Of a DNA stretch of 64,000 bases, positions 33,901 to 45,024 are shown piece after piece. Positions within the stretch are counted from its first letter, which is position 1, and each line of letters starts with the position of its first letter. Location: the NCBI GenBank assembly GCA_900291925.1, contig UWYS01000018.1:484247-548246 (forward strand). Reading direction: 5' to 3'. The notes beneath the pieces are model-generated. The model ran no database searches. It saw nothing but the letters and a program-made list of their open reading frames with translations, and had not been told where the DNA came from. A program made the translations under genes and the position numbers. Origin of the DNA: Thecaphora thlaspeos (taxonomy: Eukaryota > Basidiomycota > Ustilaginomycetes > Urocystidales > Glomosporiaceae).

Positions 33901-34940
33901 GCTCAAGATTACAAAGGAGGTGGTGAGGAGTACCAAGGATATCAAGAGGTGAGCAAAGCAGTCGGCCGGGCAAACCTTGCTACGCCCGCCCTCTGTTTCT
34001 CCATGATCGTTGGGACGAGAAGCGTCATGCTGACACAATGCCCCTTTCTCATTCGCTTGGACCTCATCGATACAGCGCGATGGCCTTCCTGGAACGAACC
34101 GACCAAATCACTCTGGAGGACGCTCTCCCCTTCTTTCCGGACTTTGTCATTATCGACGACTGCAAAGCGTCGATCTGCTCTGCGCTCGAGTCGTACGCGT
34201 CGCACATCGAGACGCTCAAGGACGAGATGGAGGAGGCCTCTCACTCGGCCTCTGCGATCTCGCGCGACATCTCGGCACTCAGCAGTCGCTTTGTCAGCAT
34301 CGAGACGGAGCAACGCTGCGAGGTATGCGGCAAGGTGGCGGTGGAGAGACAGTTTTACGTCTTCCCATGTCGACATGTGGTGCATGTTGATTGTCTGGTT
34401 TCTGTGGTGACGAGGGGAATGGGAGGGGGGAGGTTGAGGAAGTTGGTCGATTTACAGGCCAACCTTGCCGAGGGGAGTTGGACGAGGGAAGACGTTGAAG
34501 AGAACGGAATGGATGCCGTCAGTGGTGGTGGTGGTGTTGTTAGTGGAGGGGGGATAGCAGCCAAAGTGGTAGGAGGAGCAAGTCGAGGTTTAGGCTTGGA
34601 GAAACTTCGCGAGATTGTCTCGCCCGAGACGATCCTAACGCTTCTATCCACTGGCGTTCAAGTTGGGGTAGCAGGAGGTCGGAGGGCACTTGCACCTCTC
34701 GATCCATTCTCCACGCCCGCCGCGACATCGAGTTGGATCACGCCTCGACAATCGACCTTGGTAAACGCCTCGACACAGATCAAAGGTGGGAAAACGAGGG
34801 AACAAGAGGAAATGAGAACAAATCTCATGGCACAGTTGGATGCGTTGATCGCGGCTGAATGTCCGCTTTGTGCGGCGGCTGTGGCGGATGTAGGGAGGGG
34901 TTTTGTTCAACAGGGTGAGGAGGAGGAGTGGACGCTTTAG
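30977..34940 (+). CDS. VPS18: VPS18 (PEP3), HOPS/CORVET core subunit
   Basis: Exons 30977..33948 and 34076..34940 join in phase 2 (GTGAGC/CAG) to 1278 residues. The start is the ATG at 30977, because the frame upstream lacks an ATG. N-terminal beta-propeller: IFQLGRVQYAFNAPLALMTV, GPHKIFSDPSGTHLLLVMRN, CYYWISRWKKARMLNKLKGL. It is followed by a Pep3/Vps18 domain (REILVGTRSGDIFEV, FVGQLGKL) and alpha-solenoid clathrin-heavy-chain-like repeats (AREVWRIYLE-type helices, DRFFAEARYIQAAQCYAQTF). Exon 2 carries LEDALPFFPDFVIIDDCKAS, a coiled coil, and a RING-like zinc finger from about residue 1071 (CEVCGK, FPCRHVVHVDCL, then ECPLCAAA after a long loop). VPS18 acts in tethering at endosomes and vacuoles. 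Several Ser- or Gln-rich insertions lengthen it compared with yeast Pep3 (918 residues). Confidence 0.95.
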
Positions 34941-35465
34941 TTCTATCCCCGAGGAATGGTAGAGTGCGTTAGCGTACGTGTTCGCCTGTCGAGAGGATTG
35001 AAAATGAAGGATGATATGTCGCCATGAAGATGACCGTGTTGAGTCGACGTCGGCGCGGGAAAGTGTCGTGTAGGTTTATGGAGAGCGAGTGACGCCATCC
35101 GAAACCCCCGGCGAGGGTGAGGACGAGGGCGAAGATGAGGGTCATCTATGATCGGCAGATGTTGGAGGTCAGGAGGCAAGATGCGACCCATGATCAGACC
35201 GGCTATCGTAGCAAAGTCAATGGACCGTACAAAGGTGTGGTATGTTGGGAATGGTCGGTTCTCTGATGTCGAAGCAAGTCTCTCTGTCACTGTTCAGCCG
35301 TCAGAGAGAGTGAGAGAATAATACAGTTCATCCAACCGTCTGTCAAGGCGGCGACATAAAAGAGACAGACGAAGCGCGTCACCCGCTCGCCCCGCGACCC
35401 TTTTGGCGGTAAGGTAACGTATGCCTTGCCTCCTTTTCGCTAGCTCTATCTCGATCCGGTCCCTG
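34941..35465. other. Tail-to-tail intergenic region
   Basis: Between the 3' ends of VPS18 and the RmlD-VPS5 fusion; no coding content supported. Confidence 0.55.
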
Positions 35466-38400
35466 TCACTCGGAGGTCACCACCGACGTCGGAGCGGCAT
35501 TCAAGCCCATCTGTCTCCCCACTAAAGCGAGATAATTCTCCCACTCCTGCACCATCTCCTCCTGTCTCTGCACCATCCCGTCCAACCACGCTTCAACGGC
35601 CTTGATGAAATCGTCCACTCTTTCTTGATCCAACCGTTCCATCTCGCTCTTGCAACGCGACGAAACCAGGTGGAATTCCCGTTCCTTTTCCAACGATCCT
35701 ACCTCTGCTTCGGATACTTCCGATAAAAGTGAGGAAAGATGGTGCGATGAGACGGATCCACCGCCGTTTCGAGCGGAGGTGTTCTTTAGTTTGTTGTATC
35801 GTGTTTTGGCACGTGCGACGTCATCGTTGTTTCGTTGCCATGTTTGCCAGACGTCCAGACGCGTCGCGAATGCTTTCTGTTGGTGTTGACGACGTCGCCG
35901 GAAAAAAAGCAAAGGGCGAGTAAAGGAAGGCGTGCGCGTCAGCTTTGACACGAGTCCTCTCCTCCCATCGTTCATCGATCCGACGGGACACTCACCCTGA
36001 CGCTACCGACCGTCCGCTCGTACTCGTACATGACCGTTCCCACCTGTCGTACGTCGGCTTCCGCTAGCGCTTCTTCCACTTCAAACGCCTTCTTCTGCAC
36101 CTCGGCCAGACCGGCAAAGCACGTGCTCAGACTGCGCGATAGGCTGCTCCCGCTCAACGTCATCAGCACATTGCCCACCTCGGCAATCGACGCTGCGAGT
36201 TCCTTTCGCTGTGCAGAGACGTAAGAGATGCTCTTGACCATCTGCTTCAGACACCCCTCCAACGAGTCCAGGTACACCTTTTGTCTCTCGAACCACTCGT
36301 CGAACTCGTGGAACTTGTGCATCGTTCCGCTCGACGAAATCGATTGGATAGCAGAGACGCCCGGAACCCATGACTTGCGTGTCTTTTGCTCCGGCGTCAC
36401 TACCGCACCCTTGACGGCATCGCGCGCCCTGACGTCCGCTGCGAAGTTGTCCGATTCGAGAAAAAGTCGCAGGTCGTCGTCCTCCTGCAGCAGCGCGTGC
36501 GATGCGATCTTGTTGATGCACGTCTCTAGACCCAGCCGTCGCGCCTCGACCAGCTCAGCCGCGAAACGTCCGATCGTCACCTTTTCAGGCACCGGTGGGA
36601 CGATGATCCCCGGATTGTTCTGCACCAGCGCAGCGTGCAACCACCGGAAGTCCTTGTACCGTCTCAGCGCGGAAAACTGCCGTGCGCGGAAGCGCGGACA
36701 CTCGGTCGTCGTGCGCACCGTGTAGACGATGTGCGCCGTCATTGGATCGCCTACCTTTTGCGGATCACCGACACGGATGCTAAAGTCCCACCGCTTCCGC
36801 GTCGCTCGCTCGTGCGCGAGCCGTTCGCGCTCCTGCTGCGCCGCATCGAACGAGGAACGGTGGTACGGCTGCGGTGGCGGGGCGGCCGCCTCCTGCTGCA
36901 GAGGCTGTTGCTGCTGGGCTGCATGCGGCTGCGGAGGCTGGGCCGACAGACCCTCTGTCGATCCCCTTACTGCTGCACTGGTGGAGGCATCGGAGTGGAA
37001 CGACGTGGTCGAGTCGACGCCAAAGCCGCCGGCCACCGTCTGTGCCGCTCCCCCCGCTGCGGCGCCGACGGCCGAGCCAGGAACGACGGCATGGTCGGTC
37101 CGCGGCGAAGGCTGTCCGTACCCGTCCGAGTCGTTGTCGCCGTTGGCATCTTCCGCTCTGCCTCTCGCGGCGGCGCCGCCAGCTGCACCCTGGACGTCGA
37201 GCGCCCTCACGCCCCCGCCAAAGAGGTTCTTCTCGTCGGTCAGCGAGGCGAGGCGCGAGGGTCCGCCGGCGCTGCTGCCGCTCAATGAGCGTTCTGCCAG
37301 CACGCCGCCTCCGTTCCCCCGTCGTAGACGGTCGTCGACTGCTGCGGCGCTCAGGTTGAGCGGACTGTCGACGGGCGTCGGTGGGGCAGGAGCCTCGTCC
37401 GTAGGAGGCTCGACGGGTGGCGAAGCGTCTTTGCTTCCGCTGGCGGATTGCGGACCGTCTGTGACGGTGACCGAGGTCGAGGTCGGAGACTTGGATGCGA
37501 CGACGTCTGAAGCAGCCACCACGTCCTCGAGCTTCTCGTCATCCTGCTCTTGCTCTGCATCCTCCGCCTCTCCCTTGGGCTTTGGCTCGCTGTGGGCGTC
37601 CTCTCCCTCCGGCTGCACCTCTTGCTCCACCACCTCGGCCTGTCGCCGCCTCTCGTCCTCGACCTTCTCTTTCTCCTCTTCCTCGGCTTTTCGCTGCCGT
37701 TCCTCCTCGTCTGCCAGTGCCTTTCGCTGTGCCTCTTCTTTCTCTTCTTTCATCTCACGTTGTCGTTCCTCCTCCTCCTTTGCCTTTCGCAGCCTTTCCT
37801 GCTCCGCCTTCTCTTCCTGGAGCTTGCGCTGACGCTCTTCCTCTTCTTGCTTGCGCCGCCTCTCCTCGGCCTCGGCCTGCTGCAGCTCCGTCAGGTAGGG
37901 GCGCCACCACTCTTCAAAGGGCGTATAGTCGATGGGGACGCCGAGCTGTTCGAGGACGCTGGTGTCGAGCTTGCAGTGGCGCGGTCGGGCGGTGGCTGCG
38001 AGCGGGTCGACGTCGTACTCCGGGTCGAGGTGGTGGGTCTGTGTCTCGAGGCCGACGGCGTTGGCGATGCGCGAGAGGACGAGACACATATCGTACTTTG
38101 TCATGGCCTCCTTGGCCGAGAAGTGGAGCGTGGGCGGGATGTTCTTTGCGTCAGATGGCTGCTGGAAGAATGTGTCAGCGATGCGGAGCAGGGCGCGCGC
38201 CACGTCGTCGACCGAGGTCGGGTAGCGGACGGCGTAGGCATCGCACTTGATGGTGGAGGCGTCGGGGCGGGGCCGAATGGCGTCGAGGAGGACGTTGACG
38301 GCCGACTCGCTGTTGGGGATGGCGCGACCGTAAAGGACGGGGACGCGGACGTTTGTAAAGTGACTGGGCTTTGCGTGCTGAGCGAGGGCGCGCTCTCCCT

Positions 38401-38833
38401 GTAGCTTGGAGACGCCGTAGGCGTTGAGCGGGTTGGGGGAATCGTCGACGCTGTATGGCGGCTTGCTGCCGTCAAAGACGTAGTCGGTGGAAATGTTGAT
38501 GAGGAGGGGCGGGGTGGCGTTTGAGCGCAGTGCTTGTGCGGCGAGGGTGGCGAGGGAGGCGGGTACGTCGACGTTGATGGCGTTGCTGGCGTGCGGGTCG
38601 CGCTCGACGACGTCAGCCCTGCGTTCTGCGGCGGTGTGGATGATGACGTCCGGCTTGAAGTCATTGATGCAGGCTCGGAGGGCATCTGCATCGGTGAGAT
38701 CGAGCTTGTGGAGCTGCTTCTCTGGGTCGGAGCGGGTCAAGGCAAGAGCCTTTACGTCGTGGTCGAGATCGAGGCAGCGGCGATGGACGGCGCGGCCGAG
38801 CAGGCCCGAGGCGCCCGTGATGAGCACCTTCAT
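35466..38833 (-). CDS. Fusion: RmlD/MAT2B-like reductase, coiled coil and VPS5-type sorting nexin (PX-BAR)
   Basis: Exons complement(35466..35876, 35996..38833), 1082 residues; donor GTGAGT, acceptor CAG, phase 0, giving VGSVR-KAFATRLDVW. Residues 1-~310 are an extended SDR of the RmlD/MAT2B type: VLITGASGLLGRAV (nucleotide binding), INISTDYVFDGSKPPY, NAYGVSKLQGERA (YxxxK). MAT2B regulates methionine adenosyltransferase; RmlD reduces dTDP-4-keto-rhamnose. Residues ~318-404 are an unbroken Glu/Arg/Lys coiled coil, then a disordered linker. A PX domain (~680-800: RARQFSALRRYKDFRWLHAA, PPVPEKVTIGRF) and a Vps5 BAR domain to the end (SISYVSAQRKELAASIAEVG) follow. VPS5 forms the retromer's membrane-bending part on endosomes. 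Between RmlD and PX the only methionine is in the coiled coil (about residue 361), so no obvious separate VPS5 start exists. Two overlapping genes with an unseen splice remain the alternative. Confidence 0.85.
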
Positions 38834-39123
38834 GGCGGGCGGACCACGGGGAGGGGGGCGTGTGGCTAGCGAGCGAGCGGATAGGGGAGGACGGGGCGAT
38901 GATATGGCTCTGGGCTGAGAGAGAAGGGATAGGGCGATGGTGGTGGTGGGTGTTGGCGGGCCAAGGTGGAGGGGGAAAGAGTGACCAAAGCAGCGCGCGC
39001 CGCCCTTGCCTTGCAGCTGGCCCGAGCACGCCGCTGTAAATCTTAGAATTAACCGTGGGGCGGGTCGGGTGCGACGCGTCGCGGGGCAAAAATACGAAAC
39101 ACCTTCGCCGGGTAAAAGGTGCA

Positions 39124-39245
39124 TGCCCTATGAGAGATTCGAACTCCCGACACAGTTGTTACAACCACAGTCGAGAAACTAAAAGGTCTCTGCCGCATGT
39201 TGGTATGTATAAGCCACATGCTCTAAACCGCTGAGCTAATAGGGC
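39124..39245 (-). tRNA. tRNA-like gene with ~48-nt intron, best read as Ile(UAU)
   Basis: Acceptor GCCCTAT (complement of 39239-39245) pairs perfectly with ATAGGGC (complement of 39125-39131), discriminator A. D arm GCTC/GAGC and T arm GGGAG/CTCTC around TTCGAAT are good. The 5' half of the anticodon arm reads TGTGG then loop CTTATA, giving anticodon TAT (complement of 39209-39211), as in yeast tRNA-Ile(UAU), which also carries an intron. The 3' stem half, assuming a 5-base variable loop, is CAACT and leaves two mismatches. Either my intron boundary is wrong or the gene is damaged. Confidence 0.6.
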
Positions 39246-39949
39246 ATCCGCTTTTAGGAGTATATTTGTTTTGTTTATATTTACGCCTCTTATCTCGCCA
39301 CAGAGAGGCGAGGAGTTGGGATGCGTTGCGGTCCAGACCAAGACGGTGTCGGCGGTGGGGCAAGCGGTGTTCTCATCATGCACTCTCGCTCTTCGCCGTG
39401 GGAGAATCTGTTAGAGGAGCCAGGTCGAGTCTCGGTGGACGCCACCCTGCGCCTCGAGGCACCGTCTCTCGCGGCGGAGAAAGGGCTCGCGCCGCTCCGC
39501 TAGCACTCGGACCCCATGCCTAGTAACCTTAGGTTTGTTGCGATACTGAGCATGGTAAGAGACCTTTTCCATGTCAACAAGCAAACCACAGCACTACTCG
39601 ACGGAGGATGGGGGACGATACGGTACGTCTCGTTGGAAATGGACGACGCTCGATGTTTTTGCTCGGATTAAAAAGCCTGTTTCTGGATGGCAGTTGCGGC
39701 GGTCCTAAACAATTGGCCGCGCCGTTGCCCTCTCGCATCATCCCATCCCTGCGCGCGTCGACTCGAGCTCGAATGGGCTTGCAGCAACGTGAGCGTACAG
39801 GCCAGGTAGACTGATTCACTTCATGCAGACGTTTGGTCGTGACAATGGGCCGGGCGTGTGGTCTACGTCGGAAGGCTACTGGCGTCTCCTCACGGGACAA
39901 TGCGGGGTCAGGTCGGGCATGCGAGGAAGCTGCCCTTCCATATCGCTAG
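39246..39949. other. Intergenic, no gene seen
   Basis: Upstream of the tRNA-like gene and downstream of the ABC transporter remnant. No supported coding region. Confidence 0.5.
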
Positions 39950-41950
39950 CTAGGCCCTGACCCAGCCCTGCTCGGCCGCGAACTCGTAAAAGATGTCGCC
40001 CTCTCCCATCCCGAGCAGCTCCTTTGGCGTCCCGACATCCTTGATCCTGCCGTTGTCCAGCACGACGGGGGGCCACGCCTCGCCTCTCGTTGCTGCTCGC
40101 CTCTTCCTCGAGCATCCTCTGGACCAACCGGTCCGTCTCGCTGTCCATGCTCGACGTCGCCTCGTCCAGCACGATGATTCTCGATCGCTTCAGGGTGCTC
40201 CTCACCACCGAGAGGAGCTGCCTGTGGCTGTGAGTCATCGTCTCTGGCTGATGGAGGGTATCGAGACCACCCGCCCCCCCCCCCTCCCCCCCCCCCCCCC
40301 CCTCTCTCTCCAACTCCCTGTTTCTGCAGGAAGACGTCGGCGATGCCGGCGCGTTGCAGCGCATTTCACATCTCAACGTCGCTGCGTCCCAGCCTCGCGC
40401 CCGGATCGAGGTTCTCGCGCAGCGAAAGCGGCACGACGCTCGCCAGCGTCCGGATGTGGTGCGGCGAGAGACCGACGACGTCCTCGCCGTCGACTGTCAA
40501 CGTCCCAGAGCTGGGCGTAATCATGCCGAGCAAGAGGAGGAGCAGCGTCGACTTGCCAGAGCCAGAGCGGTCGCAGATGCCGATGCGCTCGCCGCTCTGG
40601 ATCGAGAGCGAGAGCGACTTGAGCACGTCGGCCGACGAGCCGCCGTACCGGACGCTGACGTCGGACAGCTGGATATAAGGGCGATCGGCGAGGTGGGCGG
40701 CCGTCTTGCCCTTGTTGCTGCTGCTGCTGCTGCTGTCGCTGCCGCCGCCGCCGATGGCGACGTCGCGCAGCGGCTCCTCTGCGCCGGCATCGCGCGGCCT
40801 CTCGGACGGCTCGAGGTCCTCGATCAGGCTGACGTCGTCGGGAATGCGCGACAGCTCTCTGATCCTCTCGAGCGCGACCGACGCAATCTCGGCCTCGGTG
40901 AGCGAGACGAGGAGGAAGTTGAGCATGTTGGCCACCGACGTCGCCGAGACGAGGGCGACGCCGAGCGTCGTGACGCTCGGGCTGTCGCGCAGCTGGACGG
41001 CGATGAGCACGAGCATCGTGTTGAGCAACGCGGCGAGCGTGTGGAGCCACGTCTGGAGCCACGCCCGCACCTGCCACAGCAGCGAGTAGGGCTTCTGCGA
41101 CCGGTCCAGCAGCCGCGCATTGATGCGCGCCAGCGACTCTTCCTGCTTCGACGCCCGGATCGACAGTAGCCCGCCGAGCGCCGTGATGGCGCCAAAGTGC
41201 GTGTGAAGCGGCGATTTGGGTTGCCATCTCGAGCCGGCGCAGGTGGCAAGACGTCGGCGTGTACAGCCGGTAGATGACGACGTACAGCCCTAGCGCCCCC
41301 ACGATGACAATCAGCAGCAAGGGCGCCGCAATGACCATCGTCACGAGCGCGATGAAGAGGTCCTGCGCAAAGAAGAGCAGGTTCATGAACGCCTTTGTGA
41401 ACTCAAAGTCAAGCACCAGCAAGTCAAAGCTGAAGCGGTTTATGAGGGTCCCGGGGGACATCGTCTGGAAGAAGCTGTGTCGTCGGCGGAGAAGGCCCGC
41501 GAGCTCGTCCCTGTGCAGCGCGCGTGCGACGCGGGGAACCGCCAGCGCCAGGAAGAGCACCGACGCGATGCCGTACGTCGCCATGCGCAGCATCTAGAGC
41601 GCCAGGAAGACGCCAAGGCCGTAGCCGAGCGTGCGACGGAGGTCGGCCGTCGTCGACTGGTCGTCGCTCCAGCCAGTGAGGAAGTACTGCTCGCCGTAGT
41701 AGAGGCCGTTGGCGGCCAGCAGAAAGAGGAAGTAGGCGAAGATCGTCATGTAGCCAGCTCCGCTCAGCCAATACTTGTAGGCGTCGAACTTGACCCGGCT
41801 GGTCGCGACAGCCTCTTCATCAGTCGACTCGTCGCCGTCGTCGGTCCGCGCCATTTTGACAGCGTCAACGGCAGTCGGCACAGGCGCCGCCGCCGCCGCC
41901 GCTACGGCTGCCTCTGTCGAGGATCCGGCGCCGGCCTGATCGGGTGCCAT
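39950..41950 (-). pseudogene. ABCC/MRP-type transporter remnant (TMD2-NBD2 half), multiply disrupted
   Basis: From the minus-strand ATG at 41950 the frame shows a linker and the first TM helix of a second membrane domain (YWLSGAGYMTIFAYFLFLLA). It is interrupted by an in-frame TAG right after GVFLAL (near 41594), then resumes in the same frame (LRMATYGIASVLFLALAVPR; SPGTLINRFSFDL, an ABCC hallmark). A frameshift near 41208-41216 moves the rest into another frame (FGAITALGGLLSIRASKQEE; then VRAWLQTWLHTLAALLNTML). The nucleotide-binding domain follows: Walker A-like DRSGSGKST, a Q-loop region shortened to SVVPLSLRENLDPG, another frameshift, and a C/G homopolymer insertion (40274-40302). The signature motif is lost (HSHRQLLSVVRS), Walker B IIVLDEATSSMD is intact, and a final frameshift precedes LDNGRIKDVGTPKELL. 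The N-terminal half (TMD1, NBD1) is absent. This cannot encode a working transporter. Confidence 0.88.
40274..40302. repeat. Poly-C tract C11-T-C17
   Basis: Lies inside the ABC transporter remnant between the Q-loop and signature regions, followed by a short CT run. Probably an expanded homopolymer in decayed sequence. Confidence 0.85.
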
Positions 41951-43444
41951 GTCCGCGTTAGTAGCTGGGCTGCGCTGCGCGGTGATGGGTGGGTGTCAGG
42001 CGGCGACAGGGGGGCCCTGAGAGCGGTGGTGATTTGTATGTACCAGGGTAGAGTGTATAGCCGGCTGTCGTTGGAATCATGCGCTAACTAGGCCTGCTTC
42101 TTTCAGTGCTTCTGGACGCTCGCATGAAGCGATGGATGGGATGGGACTGCAAAGGAGAACAATCTCAATATGAGCTCGGGTTGCCGTGCTCCGCTCGTCG
42201 ATGGCATGGATCGCACCACGATAAGGCGGGGCATCAGATTGAGGCAAGAGGCAGGGTTCCTCGCTCATCATTGCCCCCGCCATCTTCTGTCCACGACCCC
42301 TACAGTAGTGTGCCGTAGCAGCGACAGGGCCCAAGTGTCGAAAAGACCACACTCTAAAACGACCAGCCCGCGAGCGAGAGGCGCCGCCACCTAGCGGTAC
42401 TACTACTGTAGACTGCGGTATGTTGGATATGGTCAGTCATGTTGCGACGCTCTCTTTCAGGTTCCTTGATTGTCTTCCATCGGTGCCAAGAGTTGCAGAG
42501 GCCCTCCGCCTTAGGCAAAAGCTCGGTATTCTTGTCCGCGCAAGCCGGCGGCTAGGGTAGAGTGGCTCCGCCGGTGGCCCTTGAAGTGACCCTTGGGCAG
42601 TTGGTCAATTGTGATTGATCTTGCACCAAGTCCACCAGGCTCTACGGTGGCGGCCTGCTCTCGATGGAGCGGCATCCGTATCGACCTCGTTCACCGTCCT
42701 TTGCCGCCTTCGGTATCGAGTGCGCAGGACGGCGACGACGACGGACAAGAGGCCAAAGAGGAACACGGCCTTTGTCAAGCCCGGTGGTAGTGTTCTGCGC
42801 AGGCCAGGCCGCGCAGAGAGTCCATGGCGGTGTTGATGGCCGCATAGTGCGCCGTAGAGAGCAGGGAGACGGCGACCAAGATCGAGAGCAACGGGTGGCG
42901 GCGCGCAAATCCATCTCGATCGAGGTCTGCGAGGTGGGCAGCGGTGGAGGACGAGAGGACGTGCGATGGCTACGACAGATGGAGACGGTGGTGGTGCAAA
43001 GGATAGCTAGCAGCGCTGGTCCTGCTCGGCCCTGCGACATCGACCATTCATGGACGAGCAAAGGGCAGAACAAGTACGTGCATGAAGCAGCACCAAAAGC
43101 TCCTTTACTACTGTACCGTACCACCCGGACGTCGTGCCGCCGACTCGAGACGCCCCGCCGGCACCGCGAAACATGGGCCAGCCAGCCAACCAGCCAGCCA
43201 ATCCCTCGGTGGCGTCCTTGGCAAGGCCATCGACAAAGGTGTACCGCCGCCACGTCTCTCGCTTTGATGGCCGAGCGCGACGACGACCCAGGGGCTCTGT
43301 CGGATGATGGGGGTTGCCGGGTTCAAGATGATGGAAGACGGGGCAGGGCAGACAGTCGAGCACGTCTCTCGCCGCGCGCGGGCTGAGTAGCAGCCGTATT
43401 GTGTGATCTCATCGAGGTAGCGAATGCAAAGGACAAAGTGACGC
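41951..43444. other. 1.5-kb gene-poor stretch
   Basis: Where the 5' half of the ABC transporter should lie. No recognisable transporter sequence or other gene. It contains TACAGTA/TACTGTA heptamers at 42301, 42404 and 43109 and GCCAGCCA-type short repeats near 43178-43202. Confidence 0.55.
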
Positions 43445-44863
43445 ATGACGCATGTCAAGGCAGCTCGGCGTGACGGCCTCGAAAAGACGCCGATGTACGT
43501 TGGACCCGTTTCCGCCTCCAAGGCACGGTGGGCGGTAATGCGCAGGGACGAGGGGCGGCAGACGGCCTTTCCTTGTCCTCGCCACCACCATCCCACTCGC
43601 CACCAGCCGACCAATCCCATCGCGCCCATCCGCGCCGTCCTGTTCGACATGGATGGCCTCCTGATCGACTCTGAGGGCATCTACACCACCGTCGTCAACC
43701 ACCTCCTCGCCCCCTACGGCAAGCAGCAGACGTGGGCCATCAAGGCCAACCTGATGGGCAAGCCAGAACGCGCCGCCACCCTCACGCTCCTCTCGTCCCT
43801 CTGGCCGGGCCCCAACCACGCCCCGCCGCTCGTCGAAGAAATCGCGCCCGACTGTCCCTTTAGCATCGAGACGTTCCTCGCCGACCGCAACGAGGTGCTC
43901 GAGGCGGCCTTCCGCAACGTCCCTGCCATGCCTGGCGCCGAGCGGCTCGTCGCCCACCTCGCGAGGCACGGCGTCCCCATCTGCGTCGCGACCCGCAGCA
44001 AACGCAAGAACTACGAGATCAAGACGGCCAGGCTCGCGCCCATCTTTGACCTCTTTGGCGAGCGCGTCGTGTGCGGCGACGACGCCAGGCTAAAACTCGG
44101 CAAACCCTTTCCCGACATCTTCCTCCTCGCTGCGAGCCACGGTCTGGTGGCCGACGGAAGCGAGCATGACAAGCTCAGAGAGCGCTGGACGCAGTCAATC
44201 AGGAGGCACGGAGAGGAGCACGACGGACAGTGGGGCGGGCGCGAGGCAGAGGTCCTCGTCTTCGAGGACGCCAAGCCCAGCGTCGCCGCGGCAAAGGCGG
44301 CCGGAATGCATGGTGAGTAGACAGCGCTGGTGGGCCGTCGTCTCCTTCCCCGGCGATCGCCATGGCTCCCTTCTCGGCGAGGTTCAGTGTGTCAGGATGC
44401 ATGAGATTCAAAGGAAGGAGGAGGAAGGTTGCGAGCTACATATATAGGCGATCTACCCAGCCAGCTGGCGCAGTGCTCGAGAGCTGACGAAAGCTGACGT
44501 TGCCTTTGCAGGCTGACGAGAGCTGACGTCTCCTCGAGTGATCTGGAGTGATCGCTACTTTGCCGGCCGGGTGAGACGGCAACACTTCCCATCGATGGCC
44601 GTCTCTTACCAATTCCTCCCTCCATCTTCCATCTCGCTCCGACACGCCCGCGCAGTCGTGTGGGTGCCCGACCCAAACGTAAGCCCCTCCCCCGCCCCCT
44701 GCCCCGCCTTGCCTCGCCTCGCCTCGCCTCTTGCCAGCTCCGCGCCCTCTACCCAGACGAAGAACTCGGCGCATCGCAGACCATCAACTCTCTCCTCGAC
44801 TTTGACCCGACCGCCTGGGGCTTGCCGCCCTTTGACGACGAGCTCGAGGGCCTCAACAACTAG
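43445..44863 (+). CDS. HAD-superfamily phosphatase, GS1/pseudouridine-5'-phosphatase-like
   Basis: Exons 43445..44312, 44656..44678 and 44738..44863 join in phase to 338 residues; the middle exon is only 23 bases (VVWVPDPN) and the first intron is long (343 bp). HAD motif I is AVLFDMDGLLIDSE (nucleophile D68, acid/base D70), motif II VPICVATRSKRK, motif III lysine in KLGKPFPDIFLLAA, motif IV VLVFEDAKPSV; the AAGMH-VVWVPDPN end is typical of the GS1/HDHD1 branch. These are soluble phosphatases acting on pseudouridine 5'-phosphate or small sugar phosphates; substrate choice is open. The ~60 residues before motif I are poorly conserved, and the true start may be closer to the HAD core or in another exon. 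Confidence 0.87.
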
Positions 44864-45024
44864 AAACGTCCTCGCAGCGTTCGGGCGACAAAAAAAGAGT
44901 AGAGCAGCGTGGTAGATGGGCGAGGATGCGACGGAAACCCGCTAGAGCGCAGCGCGCTGGATATACAGAGAGAGACAGAGAGAGAGAGAGACACACACGG
45001 AACGAAGATGGCGTCTACACCGCC

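Noticed and set aside
42664..43386. 240-codon plus-strand open frame in the gene-poor stretch
   Set aside because: Arg-rich, no recognisable domain, and no continuation of either neighbour; likely chance in GC-rich DNA.
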